The notes under the pieces: model-generated
What the model saw: the letters and a program-made list of their open reading frames with translations, nothing else
Told to the model about the DNA's origin: nothing
Databases searched by the model: none
Program-made: the position numbers and the translations under genes
Shown here: piece after piece, positions 1 to 9,010 of the stretch
How positions within the stretch are numbered: the stretch's first letter is position 1
Layout: every line of letters starts with the position of its first letter
DNA from: Novosphingobium sp. HII-3
GTDB lineage: Bacteria > Pseudomonadota > Alphaproteobacteria > Sphingomonadales > Sphingomonadaceae
Length of the DNA: 64,000 nucleotides
Assembly (NCBI RefSeq): GCF_002916655.1
Contig: NZ_PPSM01000036.1
Location: forward strand, 62,001-126,000
Direction: 5' to 3'

Positions 1-1
1 T

Positions 2-979
2 CACTACAGGGTCCGGCTGACGCACAGCCTTGAGGTGGCACAGATCGCGCGCGTGATCGCACGCATCCTCCACCTCGATGAAGATCTTACAGAAGCTTTG
101 GCTCTGGCCCACGACATCGGGCACCCGCCCTTCGGGCATGCCGGAGAGGACGCGCTGAACGCGGCGCTGCACAAGGCGGGCGGTTTCGACCATAACGCTC
201 ACACACTGCGCACGTTGATGCGCCTCGACAGTCCGTATTGCGAGCACGATGGCCTGAACCTGACCTGGGAGACATTGGAAGGGCTTGCCAAACACAATGG
301 GCCGGTCCTTCAGCCGACTTGGGCGCTGGCCGAACTGGACGCTGCCTACAACTTGGACTTGGGAACGCACGCGTCGCTTGAGGCTCAGGTTGCCGCTCTC
401 TCGGATGATATCGCTTACGACAATCACGATATCGATGACGGGCTGCGAGCTGGATTCCTCGAACTGGAAGAGGTTCTCGCTCAACCTTTCGTTCGGGATC
501 ACTGGAAAGAGGTGGAGCGGCGTTATCCCAACGCTCCGCTGGACCGCCAGCTTGCCGAACTGATCCGCACGCAGATCGGTGTCATGGTGAACGATCTTGT
601 GGCGCAGACGCGCGACAACCTCGTCGGGATCAAAAGCGTCGATGATGTACGTGCGGCGGGGAGGGCGCTCGTGGCTTTTTCGCCGGAAATGGCCGAGGCC
701 GAACGAACCTTCAAGCGGTTCATGTATGATCGTCTGTACCATCACCCGGAGCAACTGGAGACGGCGCGCCGCGCACGGGCGCTGCTGGCGGAACTCTATT
801 CTGCCTATTCTCAGGAGACGGTTCTGATGGAAGACAGCTGGATCGATACCATGCCGCGCTTCGAACCGGCCCGCAGTCGCCACATAGCGGATTACATCGC
901 CGGCATGACCGATCGTTTCGCCATCGCGCGCCATGCCGAGATCTACGGGCGCACGACCGAAGGCCTGAGCAACGTCTGA
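2..979 (+). CDS. dgt: Deoxyguanosinetriphosphate triphosphohydrolase, 5' end cut off
   Basis: A dNTP triphosphohydrolase of the HD superfamily, which hydrolyses dGTP to deoxyguanosine and triphosphate and so tunes nucleotide pools. The reading frame is already open at base 2, where HYRVRLTHSLEVAQIAR is encoded, so the GTG at 35 is not the start. The true start and roughly 60-80 residues lie outside the window. The metal-binding histidines are visible in RLTHSLEV and in HDIGHPPFGHAGEDALN, the family signature. 325 residues are present. The next gene starts six bases after the stop, which suggests co-transcription. The family call is secure; the exact nucleotide preference is known only from relatives. 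Confidence 0.93.
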   Translation, partial: HYRVRLTHSLEVAQIARVIARILHLDEDLTEALALAHDIGHPPFGHAGEDALNAALHKAGGFDHNAHTLRTLMRLDSPYCEHDGLNLTWETLEGLAKHNGPVLQPTWALAELDAAYNLDLGTHASLEAQVAALSDDIAYDNHDIDDGLRAGFLELEEVLAQPFVRDHWKEVERRYPNAPLDRQLAELIRTQIGVMVNDLVAQTRDNLVGIKSVDDVRAAGRALVAFSPEMAEAERTFKRFMYDRLYHHPEQLETARRARALLAELYSAYSQETVLMEDSWIDTMPRFEPARSRHIADYIAGMTDRFAIARHAEIYGRTTEGLSNV

Positions 980-984
980 TAGTG

Positions 985-1659
985 ATGAATTCGAAGCTAC
1001 GTCGCATCTGCCTGGTCGGCGCGACCGGACTGGTTGGTTCAGCCATCATGCAGCATTGCACAGGGCGCGATGACGTTCACGTGGTGGGGGTCGGGCGCAG
1101 GCGCAGCGAAACAGTTCCTCCTGGTGCCGAGTTCCTGGCAGGGGAGCCAATCGACTGGCCCAGCCTCATCCGCGAGTCCCGGGCCGACGTTCTTGTCTGC
1201 GCCTTGGGAACGACGATGAAGGCTGCGGGCAGCAGACCGCAGTTCCGAGCCATTGATCATGATCTCGTCCGGTACGTGGCTGAAGGTGCCGTGGCAGCCG
1301 GTATCACGCACATGATCGTCGTTTCATCGGTGGGCGCTGACCGACAAAGCCGCAGCTTTTACCTGCAGGTAAAGGGCGAGACGGAGGATGCACTTGCACG
1401 CTTGCCGTTGAAACGCCTCGACGTGCTGCGACCAAGCCTGCTTCGCGGTCGAAGAGGCCAGTCACGTCCGTTGGAGCGGCTGGGGCAATTGACGGCTCCT
1501 GCTGTCGGAGCGCTCCTGTTTCATGGGCCTCTGCGCCGCTATCGTTCCATCCGCGCATCCGATGTGGCGAAAGCGATTGTAAGTCTGGCCGAGCAACCCG
1601 TGGAAGGCAGGTTTGTTCACGAGTTTGACGCGATCGTGCAGGCGGCCAGCCGCAAATGA
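985..1659 (+). CDS. NAD(P)-binding oxidoreductase, TIP30/HTATIP2-like
   Basis: A 224-residue Rossmann-fold protein of the atypical short-chain dehydrogenase group. The nucleotide-binding motif VGATGLVGSAI is close to the N-terminus. The mid-protein VSSVGADRQS and the FYLQVKGE segment, with the YxxxK-type pair, resemble the TIP30/CC3 branch of NAD(P)H-binding proteins. LDVLRPSLLRGRRG follows, as is usual in that branch. The substrate is unknown. A GTG directly before the ATG (982) is an alternative start; no strong ribosome site separates the two. It sits immediately behind dgt and ahead of the glycine riboswitch, with no evident link to glycine metabolism. Confidence 0.8.
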   Translation: MNSKLRRICLVGATGLVGSAIMQHCTGRDDVHVVGVGRRRSETVPPGAEFLAGEPIDWPSLIRESRADVLVCALGTTMKAAGSRPQFRAIDHDLVRYVAEGAVAAGITHMIVVSSVGADRQSRSFYLQVKGETEDALARLPLKRLDVLRPSLLRGRRGQSRPLERLGQLTAPAVGALLFHGPLRRYRSIRASDVAKAIVSLAEQPVEGRFVHEFDAIVQAASRK

Positions 1660-1794
1660 AATCCGGCACCGCCGCCGACCCAGGCCGCCGGATCAACATC
1701 CTAAACCTCGTTTCAATCTTTATCGCCGACGGTTGCGCCATCGCAACGTTGACTTGCGCGAGGCGCTCACCCAAGGCTGTCGGCACTCGCTGAC

Positions 1795-2005
1795 ACGCGC
1801 GGGAGAGACCAGACCGATTCGTCGGGAAGGCGCCGAAGGAGCAACCGCCCCGGAATCTCTCAGGCAAAAGGACCGCGCAGCGTCGAAAGCGAGCCTCTGG
1901 AAAGTGCCCCGCTTCCATCCGATGCGTGGCCGCCGACGGTGTAACCCAACTCATCTCATCCGGGGTATGTTGGGGAAGCTCTCAGGTTTCCGTGACAGAG
2001 GGGGC
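1795..2005 (+). promoter_or_regulatory. Tandem glycine riboswitch
   Basis: Two consecutive glycine aptamers precede gcvT. Aptamer I (about 1797-1880) carries the hallmark pieces GGGAGAGACC, GCGCCGAAGGAGCAA and AATCTCTCAGGCAAAAGGACC. Aptamer II (1894-2001) has a closing stem CCTCTG (1894-1899) with CAGAGG (1996-2001), the core GCCGACGGTGTAA and GCTCTCAGGTTTCC. It departs more from consensus, with GACGG where GAAGG is usual. In known systems glycine binding turns on the downstream gcv operon so that excess glycine is degraded. A TTGACT at 1749-1754 could be the -35 of the transcript, but no clear -10 is seen. The riboswitch ends about 40 bases before the gcvT start. Confidence 0.93.
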
Positions 2006-2045
2006 ACCGTATCTGGTGTACCATGTCTGCGCGCGGAGTCGTGTC

Positions 2046-3200
2046 TTGAGCGAATACCCTGTTACCGATGAAGATGGCGTGGAGGAACTCGCCCCGCTCA
2101 ACTTGCCGCTTGATGCTTGGCATCGCGATAAAGGCGGTCGCATGGTCGAATTCGCCGGCTACCATATGCCCGTCCAGTACGAAGGCATCATGGCCGAGCA
2201 CCTCTGGGTTCGAGAGAACGCTGGTCTGTTCGACGTGAGCCACATGGGCCAGCTCTACATCTCGAGCGAGGAGGGCGACACGCAAGCCCTTGAAGCGGCA
2301 ATCGAAGCGGCGCTGCCAATCGATCTGTCTACGCTGAAGAGTGGAGCGGTGCGGTACTCGCTACTGCTGGACGAGAACGGCGGCATCCTCGATGACCTTA
2401 TGGTCACCCGCTGGGAAACCGGGTTCTACCTAGTGGTGAACGGCGCCACCAAGTGGGACGATATTGGCACGTTGCGCGAGCTTCTGCCGGATGAGGTAAA
2501 CCTCAATCACCTTGATGAAAGCGCCTTGTTGGCGCTGCAGGGGCCGCAGGCCTTCGCCGCGCTGGAGCGACACGCTTCGGGCGACATCCCGCTGTCATCG
2601 CTGACCTTTATGAAGGGCGCAGCGTTCCAGCTCGCCGGTGTTGACGCTTGGATCAGTCGCTCGGGCTATACGGGCGAGGACGGTTTTGAAATCTCCATAC
2701 CCGCGGCGGCTGCGACCCAGGTTGCCGATCTTCTCTGCAGCGAGCCGGAGGTGAAGCCGATTGGGCTGGGTGCTCGTGACAGTCTCCGGCTTGAAGCGGG
2801 CCTGCCGCTTTACGGCCATGATCTTAAACCTGAAACGAGCGTCGTGGACGCAGAGCTCAAGTTCGCCGTCAACAAGCGGCGTCGGATTGAAGGCGGCTTC
2901 CCCGGGGCGGAGCGGGTGCTCGCGGACTTCGCGAATGGCACATCTCGTCGCCGCGTCGGCCTCATGCTCGAAGGGCGTATGGCTGCTCGCGAAGGAGCAA
3001 AAATTTTTGTTGCAGATCAGGAAAGTGGCGTTGTCACTTCCGGGGGTTTCTCTCCCACCCTGCAACAGCCGATTGCCATGGCTTACGTCGACACCGCACA
3101 TGCGGCGGAGGGTGCCGAACTGATCGTGGAGGTGCGCGGCAAGACGCTGACCGCCAAGGTCGTGTCGATGCCGTTCGTCCCCCACCGTTATCATCGCTGA
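2046..3200 (+). CDS. gcvT: Glycine cleavage system T protein (aminomethyltransferase)
   Basis: The T protein transfers the methylene group from aminomethyl-lipoyl-H-protein to tetrahydrofolate and releases ammonia. 384 residues. Family segments: LPLDAWHRDKGGRMVEFAGY, VSHMGQL, the folate-binding core around SRSGYTGEDGFEIS, and GLGARDSLRLEAGLPLYGHD. The TTG at 2046 is chosen because CGGAG stands 7 bases upstream and the protein then begins MSEYPVTDEDG. A frame extending upstream to 1926 would run through the riboswitch and is not a real N-terminus. First gene of gcvT-gcvH-gcvPA-gcvPB, under the glycine riboswitch; gcvH follows after 10 bases. Confidence 0.95.
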   Translation: MSEYPVTDEDGVEELAPLNLPLDAWHRDKGGRMVEFAGYHMPVQYEGIMAEHLWVRENAGLFDVSHMGQLYISSEEGDTQALEAAIEAALPIDLSTLKSGAVRYSLLLDENGGILDDLMVTRWETGFYLVVNGATKWDDIGTLRELLPDEVNLNHLDESALLALQGPQAFAALERHASGDIPLSSLTFMKGAAFQLAGVDAWISRSGYTGEDGFEISIPAAAATQVADLLCSEPEVKPIGLGARDSLRLEAGLPLYGHDLKPETSVVDAELKFAVNKRRRIEGGFPGAERVLADFANGTSRRRVGLMLEGRMAAREGAKIFVADQESGVVTSGGFSPTLQQPIAMAYVDTAHAAEGAELIVEVRGKTLTAKVVSMPFVPHRYHR

Positions 3201-3210
3201 GGAGCTTTCC

Positions 3211-3582
3211 ATGACCCGCTATTTTTCCGAAGACCACGAGTGGATCGAAGTCGAAGGTGACCTCGGCACAGTCGGCATTACCGATTACGCGCAGGGCCAG
3301 CTTGGCGACATCACCTTTGTCGATCTCCCCGCAGAGGGTGCGACCGTCGCCAAAGGCGATTCCGTGTCCGTCGTGGACTCCGTCAAGGCTGCATCGGACG
3401 TCTACACCCCGGTCTCCGGAACCATCGCCGAGGTGAATGCGGCCTTGGAAGACCAGCCCGAGTTGGTGAACACCGAGGCGGAGACCGGAGGTTGGCTGTT
3501 CCGCGTGACCCTGGGCGATGCATCGGAGCTTGGCGCCCTCATGGATGAGGCAGCGTACCAGGCCTACCTCGAAAGTCTCTGA
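3211..3582 (+). CDS. gcvH: Glycine cleavage system H protein
   Basis: The lipoyl carrier of the glycine cleavage complex; it shuttles the aminomethyl intermediate between P, T and L proteins. 123 residues, the usual length. The lipoylated lysine is K59 in DSVKAASDVYTP, within the flattened beta-barrel typical of the family. GAGGAG-like bases lie just before the ATG. It is followed by a strong hairpin that may lower expression of gcvPA/PB relative to T and H. Lipoylation probably depends on LipA, also encoded in this window at 31.5 kb. Confidence 0.97.
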   Translation: MTRYFSEDHEWIEVEGDLGTVGITDYAQGQLGDITFVDLPAEGATVAKGDSVSVVDSVKAASDVYTPVSGTIAEVNAALEDQPELVNTEAETGGWLFRVTLGDASELGALMDEAAYQAYLESL

Positions 3583-3588
3583 CGGGTT

Positions 3589-3621
3589 CGTCCTCCCGAT
3601 TGCGCGCCGATCGGGAGGACG
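3589..3621 (+). terminator. 12-bp perfect hairpin between gcvH and gcvPA
   Basis: CGTCCTCCCGAT (3589-3600) pairs perfectly with ATCGGGAGGACG (3610-3621) across a 9-base loop. There is no T-run after it, so it is more likely a partial terminator or an mRNA-stabilising processing stem inside the gcv operon than a full stop. It starts with the same 13 bases (GGTTCGTCCTCCC) as the hairpin at 9.0 kb. Confidence 0.6.
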
Positions 3622-3722
3622 TCGTGGGCTGACGACCGTGGCTCTTTCCGCGCCTCGTCTATAAAAGTGCCCGCCCTCGTCAAGGGCAGCTACGAACTGA
3701 AGTTCATTCAGGAAAACGCCTT

Positions 3723-5093
3723 ATGCGATATCTCCCGCTAACCCCGGCCGATCGGGCAGCCATGCTTGAAACCATCGGCGCACGATCCGTGGACGATCTG
3801 TTCGTCGACGTTCCCGCCGCCGCACGTCTGACCGCGCCGATCGACGGTCTGCCAGCGCATGCCAGCGAAATGGCCGTCGAACGCCACATGACTGCTCTGG
3901 CTGCCAAGAACATCAGCGCTGGCTCCGTTCCGTTCTTCCTTGGCGCTGGCGCTTACCGCCATCACGTCCCGGCGTCGGTTGACCACTTGATCCAGCGCGG
4001 CGAGTTCCTGACCGCATACACGCCGTATCAGCCTGAGATTGCGCAAGGGACCTTGCAGGTTCTCTTTGAATTCCAGACTCAAGTTGCGCGCCTGTTCGGG
4101 ACCGATATCGCTAACGCATCCATGTACGATGGTTCGACGGCATGCTGGGAAGCCATTCTGATGGCAGCTCGTGTGACCCGCAAGGGCCGTGCGATTCTGT
4201 CCGGGGGCTTGCATCCTCATTACGCCGAAGTGGTTCGCACGATGGCGAAGTTCACCAGGGATGACATCGTCAGTCTCTCCCCCGAATTGGTCGCCGAGCC
4301 GGACGACAATGAGGTCATCGCCAGCATCGATGACCAAACCTCCTGTGTCGTAGTGCAATACCCCGACGTTCTGGGTCGTATCCCCGATCTTGCCGCCATC
4401 GCGGAGGCGGCACACGCGAAGGGTGCCTTGCTCATAGCGGTCGTCACCGAACCGGTCGCGCTTGGGCTCATCGAGGCGCCGGGCGCGCTCGGCGCTGACA
4501 TCGTCGTCGGCGAAGGACAGTCGCTGGGCGTGGGACTTCAGTTCGGCGGACCTTACCTCGGGCTCTTCGGGTGTCGCGAGAAGTTCGTTCGGCAGATGCC
4601 CGGCCGCTTATGCGGCCAGACCGTCGACGCGGAAGGCAAGCGCGGCTTCGTCCTGACCCTTTCCACGCGGGAGCAGCATATTCGTCGCGAAAAGGCGACA
4701 AGTAATATCTGCACCAACTCGGGTCTTTGCGCGCTGGCTTTCAGTGTCCATCTGACGCTGCTTGGCGGTGAGGGGCTGGCTCAACTCGCCGTCGTGAATC
4801 ATGCCAAGGCTCAAGCCACGTTCGAGCGCCTGGCGAGGATTCCGGGCGTGCGGGTGCTCAACACAGCGTACTTCAACGAGGCCACAGTGGTTCTTCCGCG
4901 CGACGCGCGCGAAGTCGTTCGCGCGCTGGCAGACAGGCAGGTTCTCGGCGGCGTTTCGCTGGGTCGGCTGTTCCCGGTTGCGGACGGTCTGCACAAAGGT
5001 CTCCTGGTCGCTGCGACCGAAACCACGACAGATGAAGATATAGAGGCTTTCGCCACAGCGCTGGAAGCCGTTCTTGCAGGAGGCAATGCATGA
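3723..5093 (+). CDS. gcvPA: Glycine dehydrogenase (decarboxylating) subunit 1
   Basis: The N-terminal half-enzyme of the two-subunit P protein, the PLP-dependent glycine decarboxylase. 456 residues, the usual size. Family segments: [20 protein letters not shown] at the N-terminus, [29 protein letters not shown], and [10 protein letters not shown]. The PLP lysine is in the partner subunit, so this half is structural and helps shape the active site. Its stop overlaps the gcvPB start by four bases (ATGA), which implies translational coupling and near-equal synthesis of the two halves. Confidence 0.96.
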   Translation: MRYLPLTPADRAAMLETIGARSVDDLFVDVPAAARLTAPIDGLPAHASEMAVERHMTALAAKNISAGSVPFFLGAGAYRHHVPASVDHLIQRGEFLTAYTPYQPEIAQGTLQVLFEFQTQVARLFGTDIANASMYDGSTACWEAILMAARVTRKGRAILSGGLHPHYAEVVRTMAKFTRDDIVSLSPELVAEPDDNEVIASIDDQTSCVVVQYPDVLGRIPDLAAIAEAAHAKGALLIAVVTEPVALGLIEAPGALGADIVVGEGQSLGVGLQFGGPYLGLFGCREKFVRQMPGRLCGQTVDAEGKRGFVLTLSTREQHIRREKATSNICTNSGLCALAFSVHLTLLGGEGLAQLAVVNHAKAQATFERLARIPGVRVLNTAYFNEATVVLPRDAREVVRALADRQVLGGVSLGRLFPVADGLHKGLLVAATETTTDEDIEAFATALEAVLAGGNA

Positions 5094-6688
5094 GCGCCCC
5101 CAACGCTGCCGGTTGGCGCCCCTCGCTGGGTCAGGCGGAAAGAGCGGAAAATACAACGTCCTCAGGCGATTACGGCCTGATACTTGAAGAGGGCCTCAGC
5201 TTCGAGCTCGGCGCAGCCGACAAGTGCGGTGTCGACATCGACTATGCGGACCGTTCCCCCATAGAAGGGCTTGCCCGGTTCCTTCGAAGCGAGGCGCCTG
5301 CCTTGCCGGGCCTGACGGAGCCCGAGGTGGTCCGTCACTACACCCGCCTATCGCGACAGAACTACGCGATTGATTTGGGGCCGTTTCCGCTCGGGTCCTG
5401 CACGATGAAGCATAACCCGCGCCTTAACGAGAAGATGGCCCGGCTGCCGGGATTCGCCGACGTACACCCGATGCAGCCTCAGACGACGGTGCAGGGAGCG
5501 CTCGAAGTCATCGAACAGCTGGCTGACTGGCTCATGAAGCTGACGGGAATGGCATCGGTGGCCATGAGCCCGAAGGCGGGTGCACATGGTGAACTCTGCG
5601 GTCTTTTGTGCATCCGCGCTGCCCTGGACGCACGTGGTGAAACGCGCGACGTGGTGCTGGTGCCGGAGAGCGCGCATGGCACGAACCCGGCCACGGCCGC
5701 CTTCGCAGGCTTCAAGGTAGAGACCATTCCCGCCACTCCGGCCGGAAGAGTGGATGTTGAAGCTCTCAAGGCGAAACTGGCACCGAACGTGGCAGGGGTG
5801 ATGATCACGAACCCTAACACCTGCGGCCTTTTCGAACCGGACATGCGCGAGATTGCGGATGCGGTTCACGCGGCGGGTGGCTACGTCTACTGCGACGGGG
5901 CAAACTTCAATGCGATCGTTGGCAAGGTTCGTCCGGGCGACCTTGGCGTTGATGCCATGCACATCAACCTTCACAAGACCTTTTCTACGCCGCACGGCGG
6001 CGGTGGACCGGGCGCGGGCCCAGTAGTCCTCTCGGAGGCACTGGCTCCCTTTGCGCCGCTCCCCTTCGTGACGCGTGGGGCGGACGGATCGCTGCGTCTG
6101 GTCGAGGAGGAGAATGCGGGTGAAGGCCATGCACAGGCGTTTGGACGCATGGTGGCGTTCCACGGCCAGATGGGCATGTTCACACGTGCTCTGACGTATA
6201 TCCTGAGCCATGGCGCGGACGGCCTTCGTCAGGTTGCCGAGGACGCGGTTCTCAACGCCAACTATGTCCTGCGGGCTTGCGACGACCTGCTTCCGGCACC
6301 CTTCGCCGCAAGTGGCCCGTGCATGCATGAGGCGCTGTTCAGCGATGCCGGTCTTGCCGAAGGCTTCACCACGCTCGACATCGCCAAGGGGCTCATCGAC
6401 GAAGGGTTCCACCCCATGACGGTCTATTTCCCCCTGGTCGTGAAGGGTGCCATGTTGGTGGAGCCGACCGAAACGGAAAGCAAGGCGGGGCTGGACCGCT
6501 TCATCACCTCGCTCCGCAGCCTGGCCGAACGTGCCAAGGCGGGCGACGAAAGCCTGCACTCCGCGCCCCACTTTGCGCCGCGCCGCCGTCTTGACGAGAC
6601 GCTGGCAGCACGTAAGCCGGTTCTGGTGTGGCGAGGCGATGCTGCAGCAGCCGGAACGCCATCGCGTAGCGAAGTCGGCGGAAGATAA
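5090..6688 (+). CDS. gcvPB: Glycine dehydrogenase (decarboxylating) subunit 2
   Basis: The catalytic C-terminal half of the split P protein. The PLP-binding lysine is K296 in [18 protein letters not shown]. The N-terminal region carries [15 protein letters not shown], and [14 protein letters not shown] and NPNTCGLFE follow in order. 532 residues, as expected for subunit 2. The last ~20 residues are low-complexity and probably not conserved. It closes the gcv operon; a 12-bp stem-loop follows 10 bases after the stop. No L protein (lipoamide dehydrogenase) is encoded in the window. Confidence 0.96.
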   Translation: MSAPNAAGWRPSLGQAERAENTTSSGDYGLILEEGLSFELGAADKCGVDIDYADRSPIEGLARFLRSEAPALPGLTEPEVVRHYTRLSRQNYAIDLGPFPLGSCTMKHNPRLNEKMARLPGFADVHPMQPQTTVQGALEVIEQLADWLMKLTGMASVAMSPKAGAHGELCGLLCIRAALDARGETRDVVLVPESAHGTNPATAAFAGFKVETIPATPAGRVDVEALKAKLAPNVAGVMITNPNTCGLFEPDMREIADAVHAAGGYVYCDGANFNAIVGKVRPGDLGVDAMHINLHKTFSTPHGGGGPGAGPVVLSEALAPFAPLPFVTRGADGSLRLVEEENAGEGHAQAFGRMVAFHGQMGMFTRALTYILSHGADGLRQVAEDAVLNANYVLRACDDLLPAPFAASGPCMHEALFSDAGLAEGFTTLDIAKGLIDEGFHPMTVYFPLVVKGAMLVEPTETESKAGLDRFITSLRSLAERAKAGDESLHSAPHFAPRRRLDETLAARKPVLVWRGDAAAAGTPSRSEVGGR

Positions 6689-6698
6689 GCGCGTAAAC

Positions 6699-6726
6699 GG
6701 CGGGAAGGTAGGGATACCTTCCCGCC
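6699..6726 (+). terminator. Stem-loop ending the gcv operon
   Basis: GGCGGGAAGGTA (6699-6710) pairs with TACCTTCCCGCC (6715-6726) across a GGGA loop, ten bases after the gcvPB stop. The U-tract is poor, as is common in GC-rich alphaproteobacteria. Confidence 0.75.
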
Positions 6727-6780
6727 CACTAACTGCGGCAGCAGTCCACTCCGGCATTCAACCGCCTCGGTGGAGGTGAA

Positions 6781-6847
6781 CGCCTGCCCCGAAACAGGCG
6801 AATTGCAGGCGGCTCGGAACCGCGGCTCCCTTGTCGTGACCGCCTGC
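6781..6847 (-). terminator. Two hairpins downstream of the entericidin-like gene
   Basis: Reading the minus strand away from the small lipoprotein gene, an 8-bp long-range stem (6840-6847 with 6805-6812) is followed by CGCCTG/CAGGCG (6781-6786 with 6795-6800). They could end that transcript, or cap the convergent gcv message from the other side. There is no clear T-run. Confidence 0.4.
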
Positions 6848-6853
6848 AGTGCG

Positions 6854-6985
6854 TCAGTTGATGGCGTCTTGTCCCGCCTGGCCGACCGACTCTACGTCGC
6901 GACCAGCGCCCTTCACGGTGTTGCAGGCCGAGGCCGACATCACGATCCCACCAGCTACGAGAGCTAGAACCAGCTTCTTGACCAT
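6854..6985 (-). CDS. Entericidin A/B family small lipoprotein
   Basis: A 43-residue protein: MVKKLVLALVAGGIVMSASA, then the lipobox cysteine C21, then NTVKGAGRDVESVGQAGQDA and IN. This is the layout of entericidin-type small envelope lipoproteins: signal peptide, lipidated Cys, short amphipathic tail with the typical GxGRDVESxGQA core. AAGGA stands about 9 bases before the ATG. In enterobacteria entericidins form a stress-related lipoprotein pair; here there is only one copy and its role is unknown. Its length puts it below usual gene-calling limits. It is read in the same direction as the permease gene further downstream on the plus map (7057-7965), but lies after it. Confidence 0.85.
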   Translation of the reverse strand: MVKKLVLALVAGGIVMSASACNTVKGAGRDVESVGQAGQDAIN

Positions 6986-7056
6986 GTCCGAATTCCTTTT
7001 CCAGGGACGCGCGGGTGCAGCCACGCCGCGCAGGGTCCAGAACACATGGTAAAAGA

Positions 7057-7965
7057 TCAGGTTCCCTGAATATCTCGGGTCGCACTCTCGTCCAGTGCCG
7101 AGGCCGGCGACACCCGGCGCGACAGGAAGTGCTCGCGCGAGGTTATGATCAAGCCCGCAGCGATGATCATCGGTGCGCCGAGCCACATCGACGCCGAAGG
7201 GAGGTGCCCCCAGATCGCCCAGCCGTACAGCGTCGCCCAGATGAGCGTCGTGTAGTCCATCACCACAACCGTTGCCACTTGACCGAACCGCAGGGCAGAG
7301 GTGATGAGGAACTGCGCTATGGTGCCGGCGAGCCCGATCGAGAACAGGAGCAGCCATTCTCGCGTGCCATGCGCGCTCCCGTATATCGGGAGAAGGAAGG
7401 CTGCCATGAGAGCGCCGAAGAAGGAGAACCAGAACACGCAGGCGATCGGCGTTTCTGTCCGTGACAGATCGCGGATCTGAAAGCTGACGATAGCAACCAC
7501 CAAACCTGCACCGAGGCCAGCGGCCACGCCGATCGCAGGCATGGCTTGGCCCGATGGCTGCGCGATCGCAATTACCCCCAAAAAGCCAAGGAGGACGGCC
7601 GTCCAGCGCCACGGGCCCACCCGCTCGCGCAGTACGAATGCCGTCACGAGGACGGCGAACAGGGGGGCGGTGAACCCGAGGGTTGTTCCAAGGGACAACG
7701 GTAACAGCGTCGCAGCGCCAATATTGCAGCAAAGACCGAGGGTACCCGTCGTGGCGCGCAGGGCATGATTTCTAAGCCGGCGAGTGCGTATTGCGGTGAG
7801 TTGCCCGGTCGCCGCAAGCCAGCCGAGGATGATGGGCACAGCCATTCCCTGCCGCCAGAAGACGATCTCGGCAACGGATACTCCCGCTTCGCCTGCAAGT
7901 TTTGCCAGCATGAACATGGTCGCAAGAGCAACCATTGCCGCTAACCGCAGTCCGATTGCGCGCAT
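7057..7965 (-). CDS. EamA/DMT-superfamily permease
   Basis: An integral membrane transporter with about ten hydrophobic segments in two EamA repeats, for example MVALATMFMLAKLAGEAGVS at the N-terminus and TATVVVMDY-type helices in the second half. VLRERVGPWRWTAVLLGFLG matches the end of the first repeat. From the ATG at 7965 (MRAIGLRLAAM) it has 302 residues, a normal length. The frame stays open upstream to 8052 with non-ATG codons, so a slightly longer form is possible. Substrate unknown; relatives export metabolites or amino acids. Divergent from the small membrane protein gene at 8061. Confidence 0.85.
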   Translation of the reverse strand: MRAIGLRLAAMVALATMFMLAKLAGEAGVSVAEIVFWRQGMAVPIILGWLAATGQLTAIRTRRLRNHALRATTGTLGLCCNIGAATLLPLSLGTTLGFTAPLFAVLVTAFVLRERVGPWRWTAVLLGFLGVIAIAQPSGQAMPAIGVAAGLGAGLVVAIVSFQIRDLSRTETPIACVFWFSFFGALMAAFLLPIYGSAHGTREWLLLFSIGLAGTIAQFLITSALRFGQVATVVVMDYTTLIWATLYGWAIWGHLPSASMWLGAPMIIAAGLIITSREHFLSRRVSPASALDESATRDIQGT

Positions 7966-8060
7966 TGGGCGGTCAGAGGGCCGGTCGGATTTGTTGGGGG
8001 TAGAGCAAGCGGTCACGGAAGGCCGCTTTAACTCTGCTCGGCAGAAGGGCAAGGCGAGGT

Positions 8061-8276
8061 ATGGATATTTCTTTTCTTGCCCCTTGGCTTTGCAGTTGCG
8101 CGATGATCCTGGCGACAGTGGCCTGGATCGGGGACTATCGCAGGCAGCGCCGCGCCGACATCGAGCGGGTTGGTTTCATGCCCTGGATCGCGATCTTCTT
8201 CTTGGCCTTCATGGTCGCTGTGCTCCTGCTGGCGTTCACCGTCAGGCAGTGGCTCGGCGGGGCATATGCACCTTAG
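8061..8276 (+). CDS. Small two-helix membrane protein, unknown function
   Basis: 71 residues with two hydrophobic stretches, FLAPWLCSCAMILATVAWIG (about 5-24) and WIAIFFLAFMVAVLLLAF (about 42-59), joined by a basic cytoplasmic loop DYRRQRRADIERVG. The short arginine-rich loop suggests both ends face the periplasm. I do not recognise a family. It starts nearly back to back with the permease gene and shares its control region. No ribosome site better than GGCGAGGT precedes the ATG. Confidence 0.7.
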   Translation: MDISFLAPWLCSCAMILATVAWIGDYRRQRRADIERVGFMPWIAIFFLAFMVAVLLLAFTVRQWLGGAYAP

Positions 8277-8278
8277 CT

Positions 8279-8345
8279 TGTTCTAGTAATCCGAACATGT
8301 GAAACAGCTTTGTCGGACTGTCTTGTTTGAACACGTTCTGGGAAC
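8279..8345. promoter_or_regulatory. Cluster of GTTC/GAAC half-sites before the yceI-like gene
   Basis: Five half-sites lie in 67 bases: GTTC 8280, GAAC 8293, GAAC 8329, GTTC 8335, GAAC 8342. The first two form the dyad TGTTC-N9-GAACA. The pair at 8329-8338 is the palindrome GAACACGTTC. Spacing does not fit the known alphaproteobacterial LexA box (GAAC/GTTC direct repeat with N7), so the regulator is unknown. Confidence 0.4.
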
Positions 8346-8388
8346 AGGATGGCCCGTCTAACGCATGTTTCTCGTAGGAGAACTTCGA

Positions 8389-9003
8389 ATGAAACGCATC
8401 CTCGCATCCACTCTCGGAGCTCTGTCGCTCGTCGTAGCGGCGCCGATCGTCGCGCAGCAGGCCAACACTAACGCAGCGGCCGTGCAGGCTGGGCAGTACA
8501 CGCTGGACAGCGCGCACTCGCTTGTACGGTTCACGGTTGAGCACTTTGGTATCAACGACTTCTTCGGCACGCTGCCCGGTGCCAAGGGATCGCTCACGCT
8601 CGATCCTGCGAACCTTGCTACAGCCAAGCTCGACGTGACGGTTCCGGTGGCTACCGTCTCGACCACCAACGCGAAGCTCGATCAGGAACTGGTCAGCGCT
8701 GACTGGTTCGACGCCGCGAAGTATCCCACCCTGCGATTCGTTTCCACCAGAGTGGTGCGTACCGGCGATCGCACGGCGGATATCACGGGCAACCTCACGT
8801 TCCATGGCGTCACGCGGCCGGTCACCCTGAAGGCGACGTTCAAGGCCGCAGGGGTGAACCCGATGAACAAGGCCTATACGGTGGGGTTCGATGCCTCGGG
8901 CGTGATCAACCGCAGCGATTTCGGTGTGAGCAAGTATGTCCCCGCAGTCAGCGACCGGACCCGCATCGATATCACCGCAGCTTTCGAAAAGCAGGGCAAG
9001 TAA
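8389..9003 (+). CDS. YceI family periplasmic protein
   Basis: A lipocalin-like YceI barrel that in relatives binds polyisoprenoid-type lipids in the periplasm. The start at 8389 follows AGGAGAACTTCGA, and the protein then begins with a signal peptide MKRILASTLGALSLVVAAPI ending near VAQQ. The mature part opens with YTLDSAHSLVRFTVEHFGI and contains FRV-type strands, DITGNLTFHGVTRPVTLKAT and SDFGVSKYVPAVSD, all family hallmarks. 204 residues. It could be exported for lipid or quinone handling; the ligand is not evident. A strong hairpin follows. Confidence 0.93.
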   Translation: MKRILASTLGALSLVVAAPIVAQQANTNAAAVQAGQYTLDSAHSLVRFTVEHFGINDFFGTLPGAKGSLTLDPANLATAKLDVTVPVATVSTTNAKLDQELVSADWFDAAKYPTLRFVSTRVVRTGDRTADITGNLTFHGVTRPVTLKATFKAAGVNPMNKAYTVGFDASGVINRSDFGVSKYVPAVSDRTRIDITAAFEKQGK

Positions 9004-9010
9004 GCCCGGT

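Noticed and set aside
1926..2045. Longer GcvT start at 1926
   Set aside because: The extra sequence runs through the second glycine aptamer and has no likeness to GcvT.
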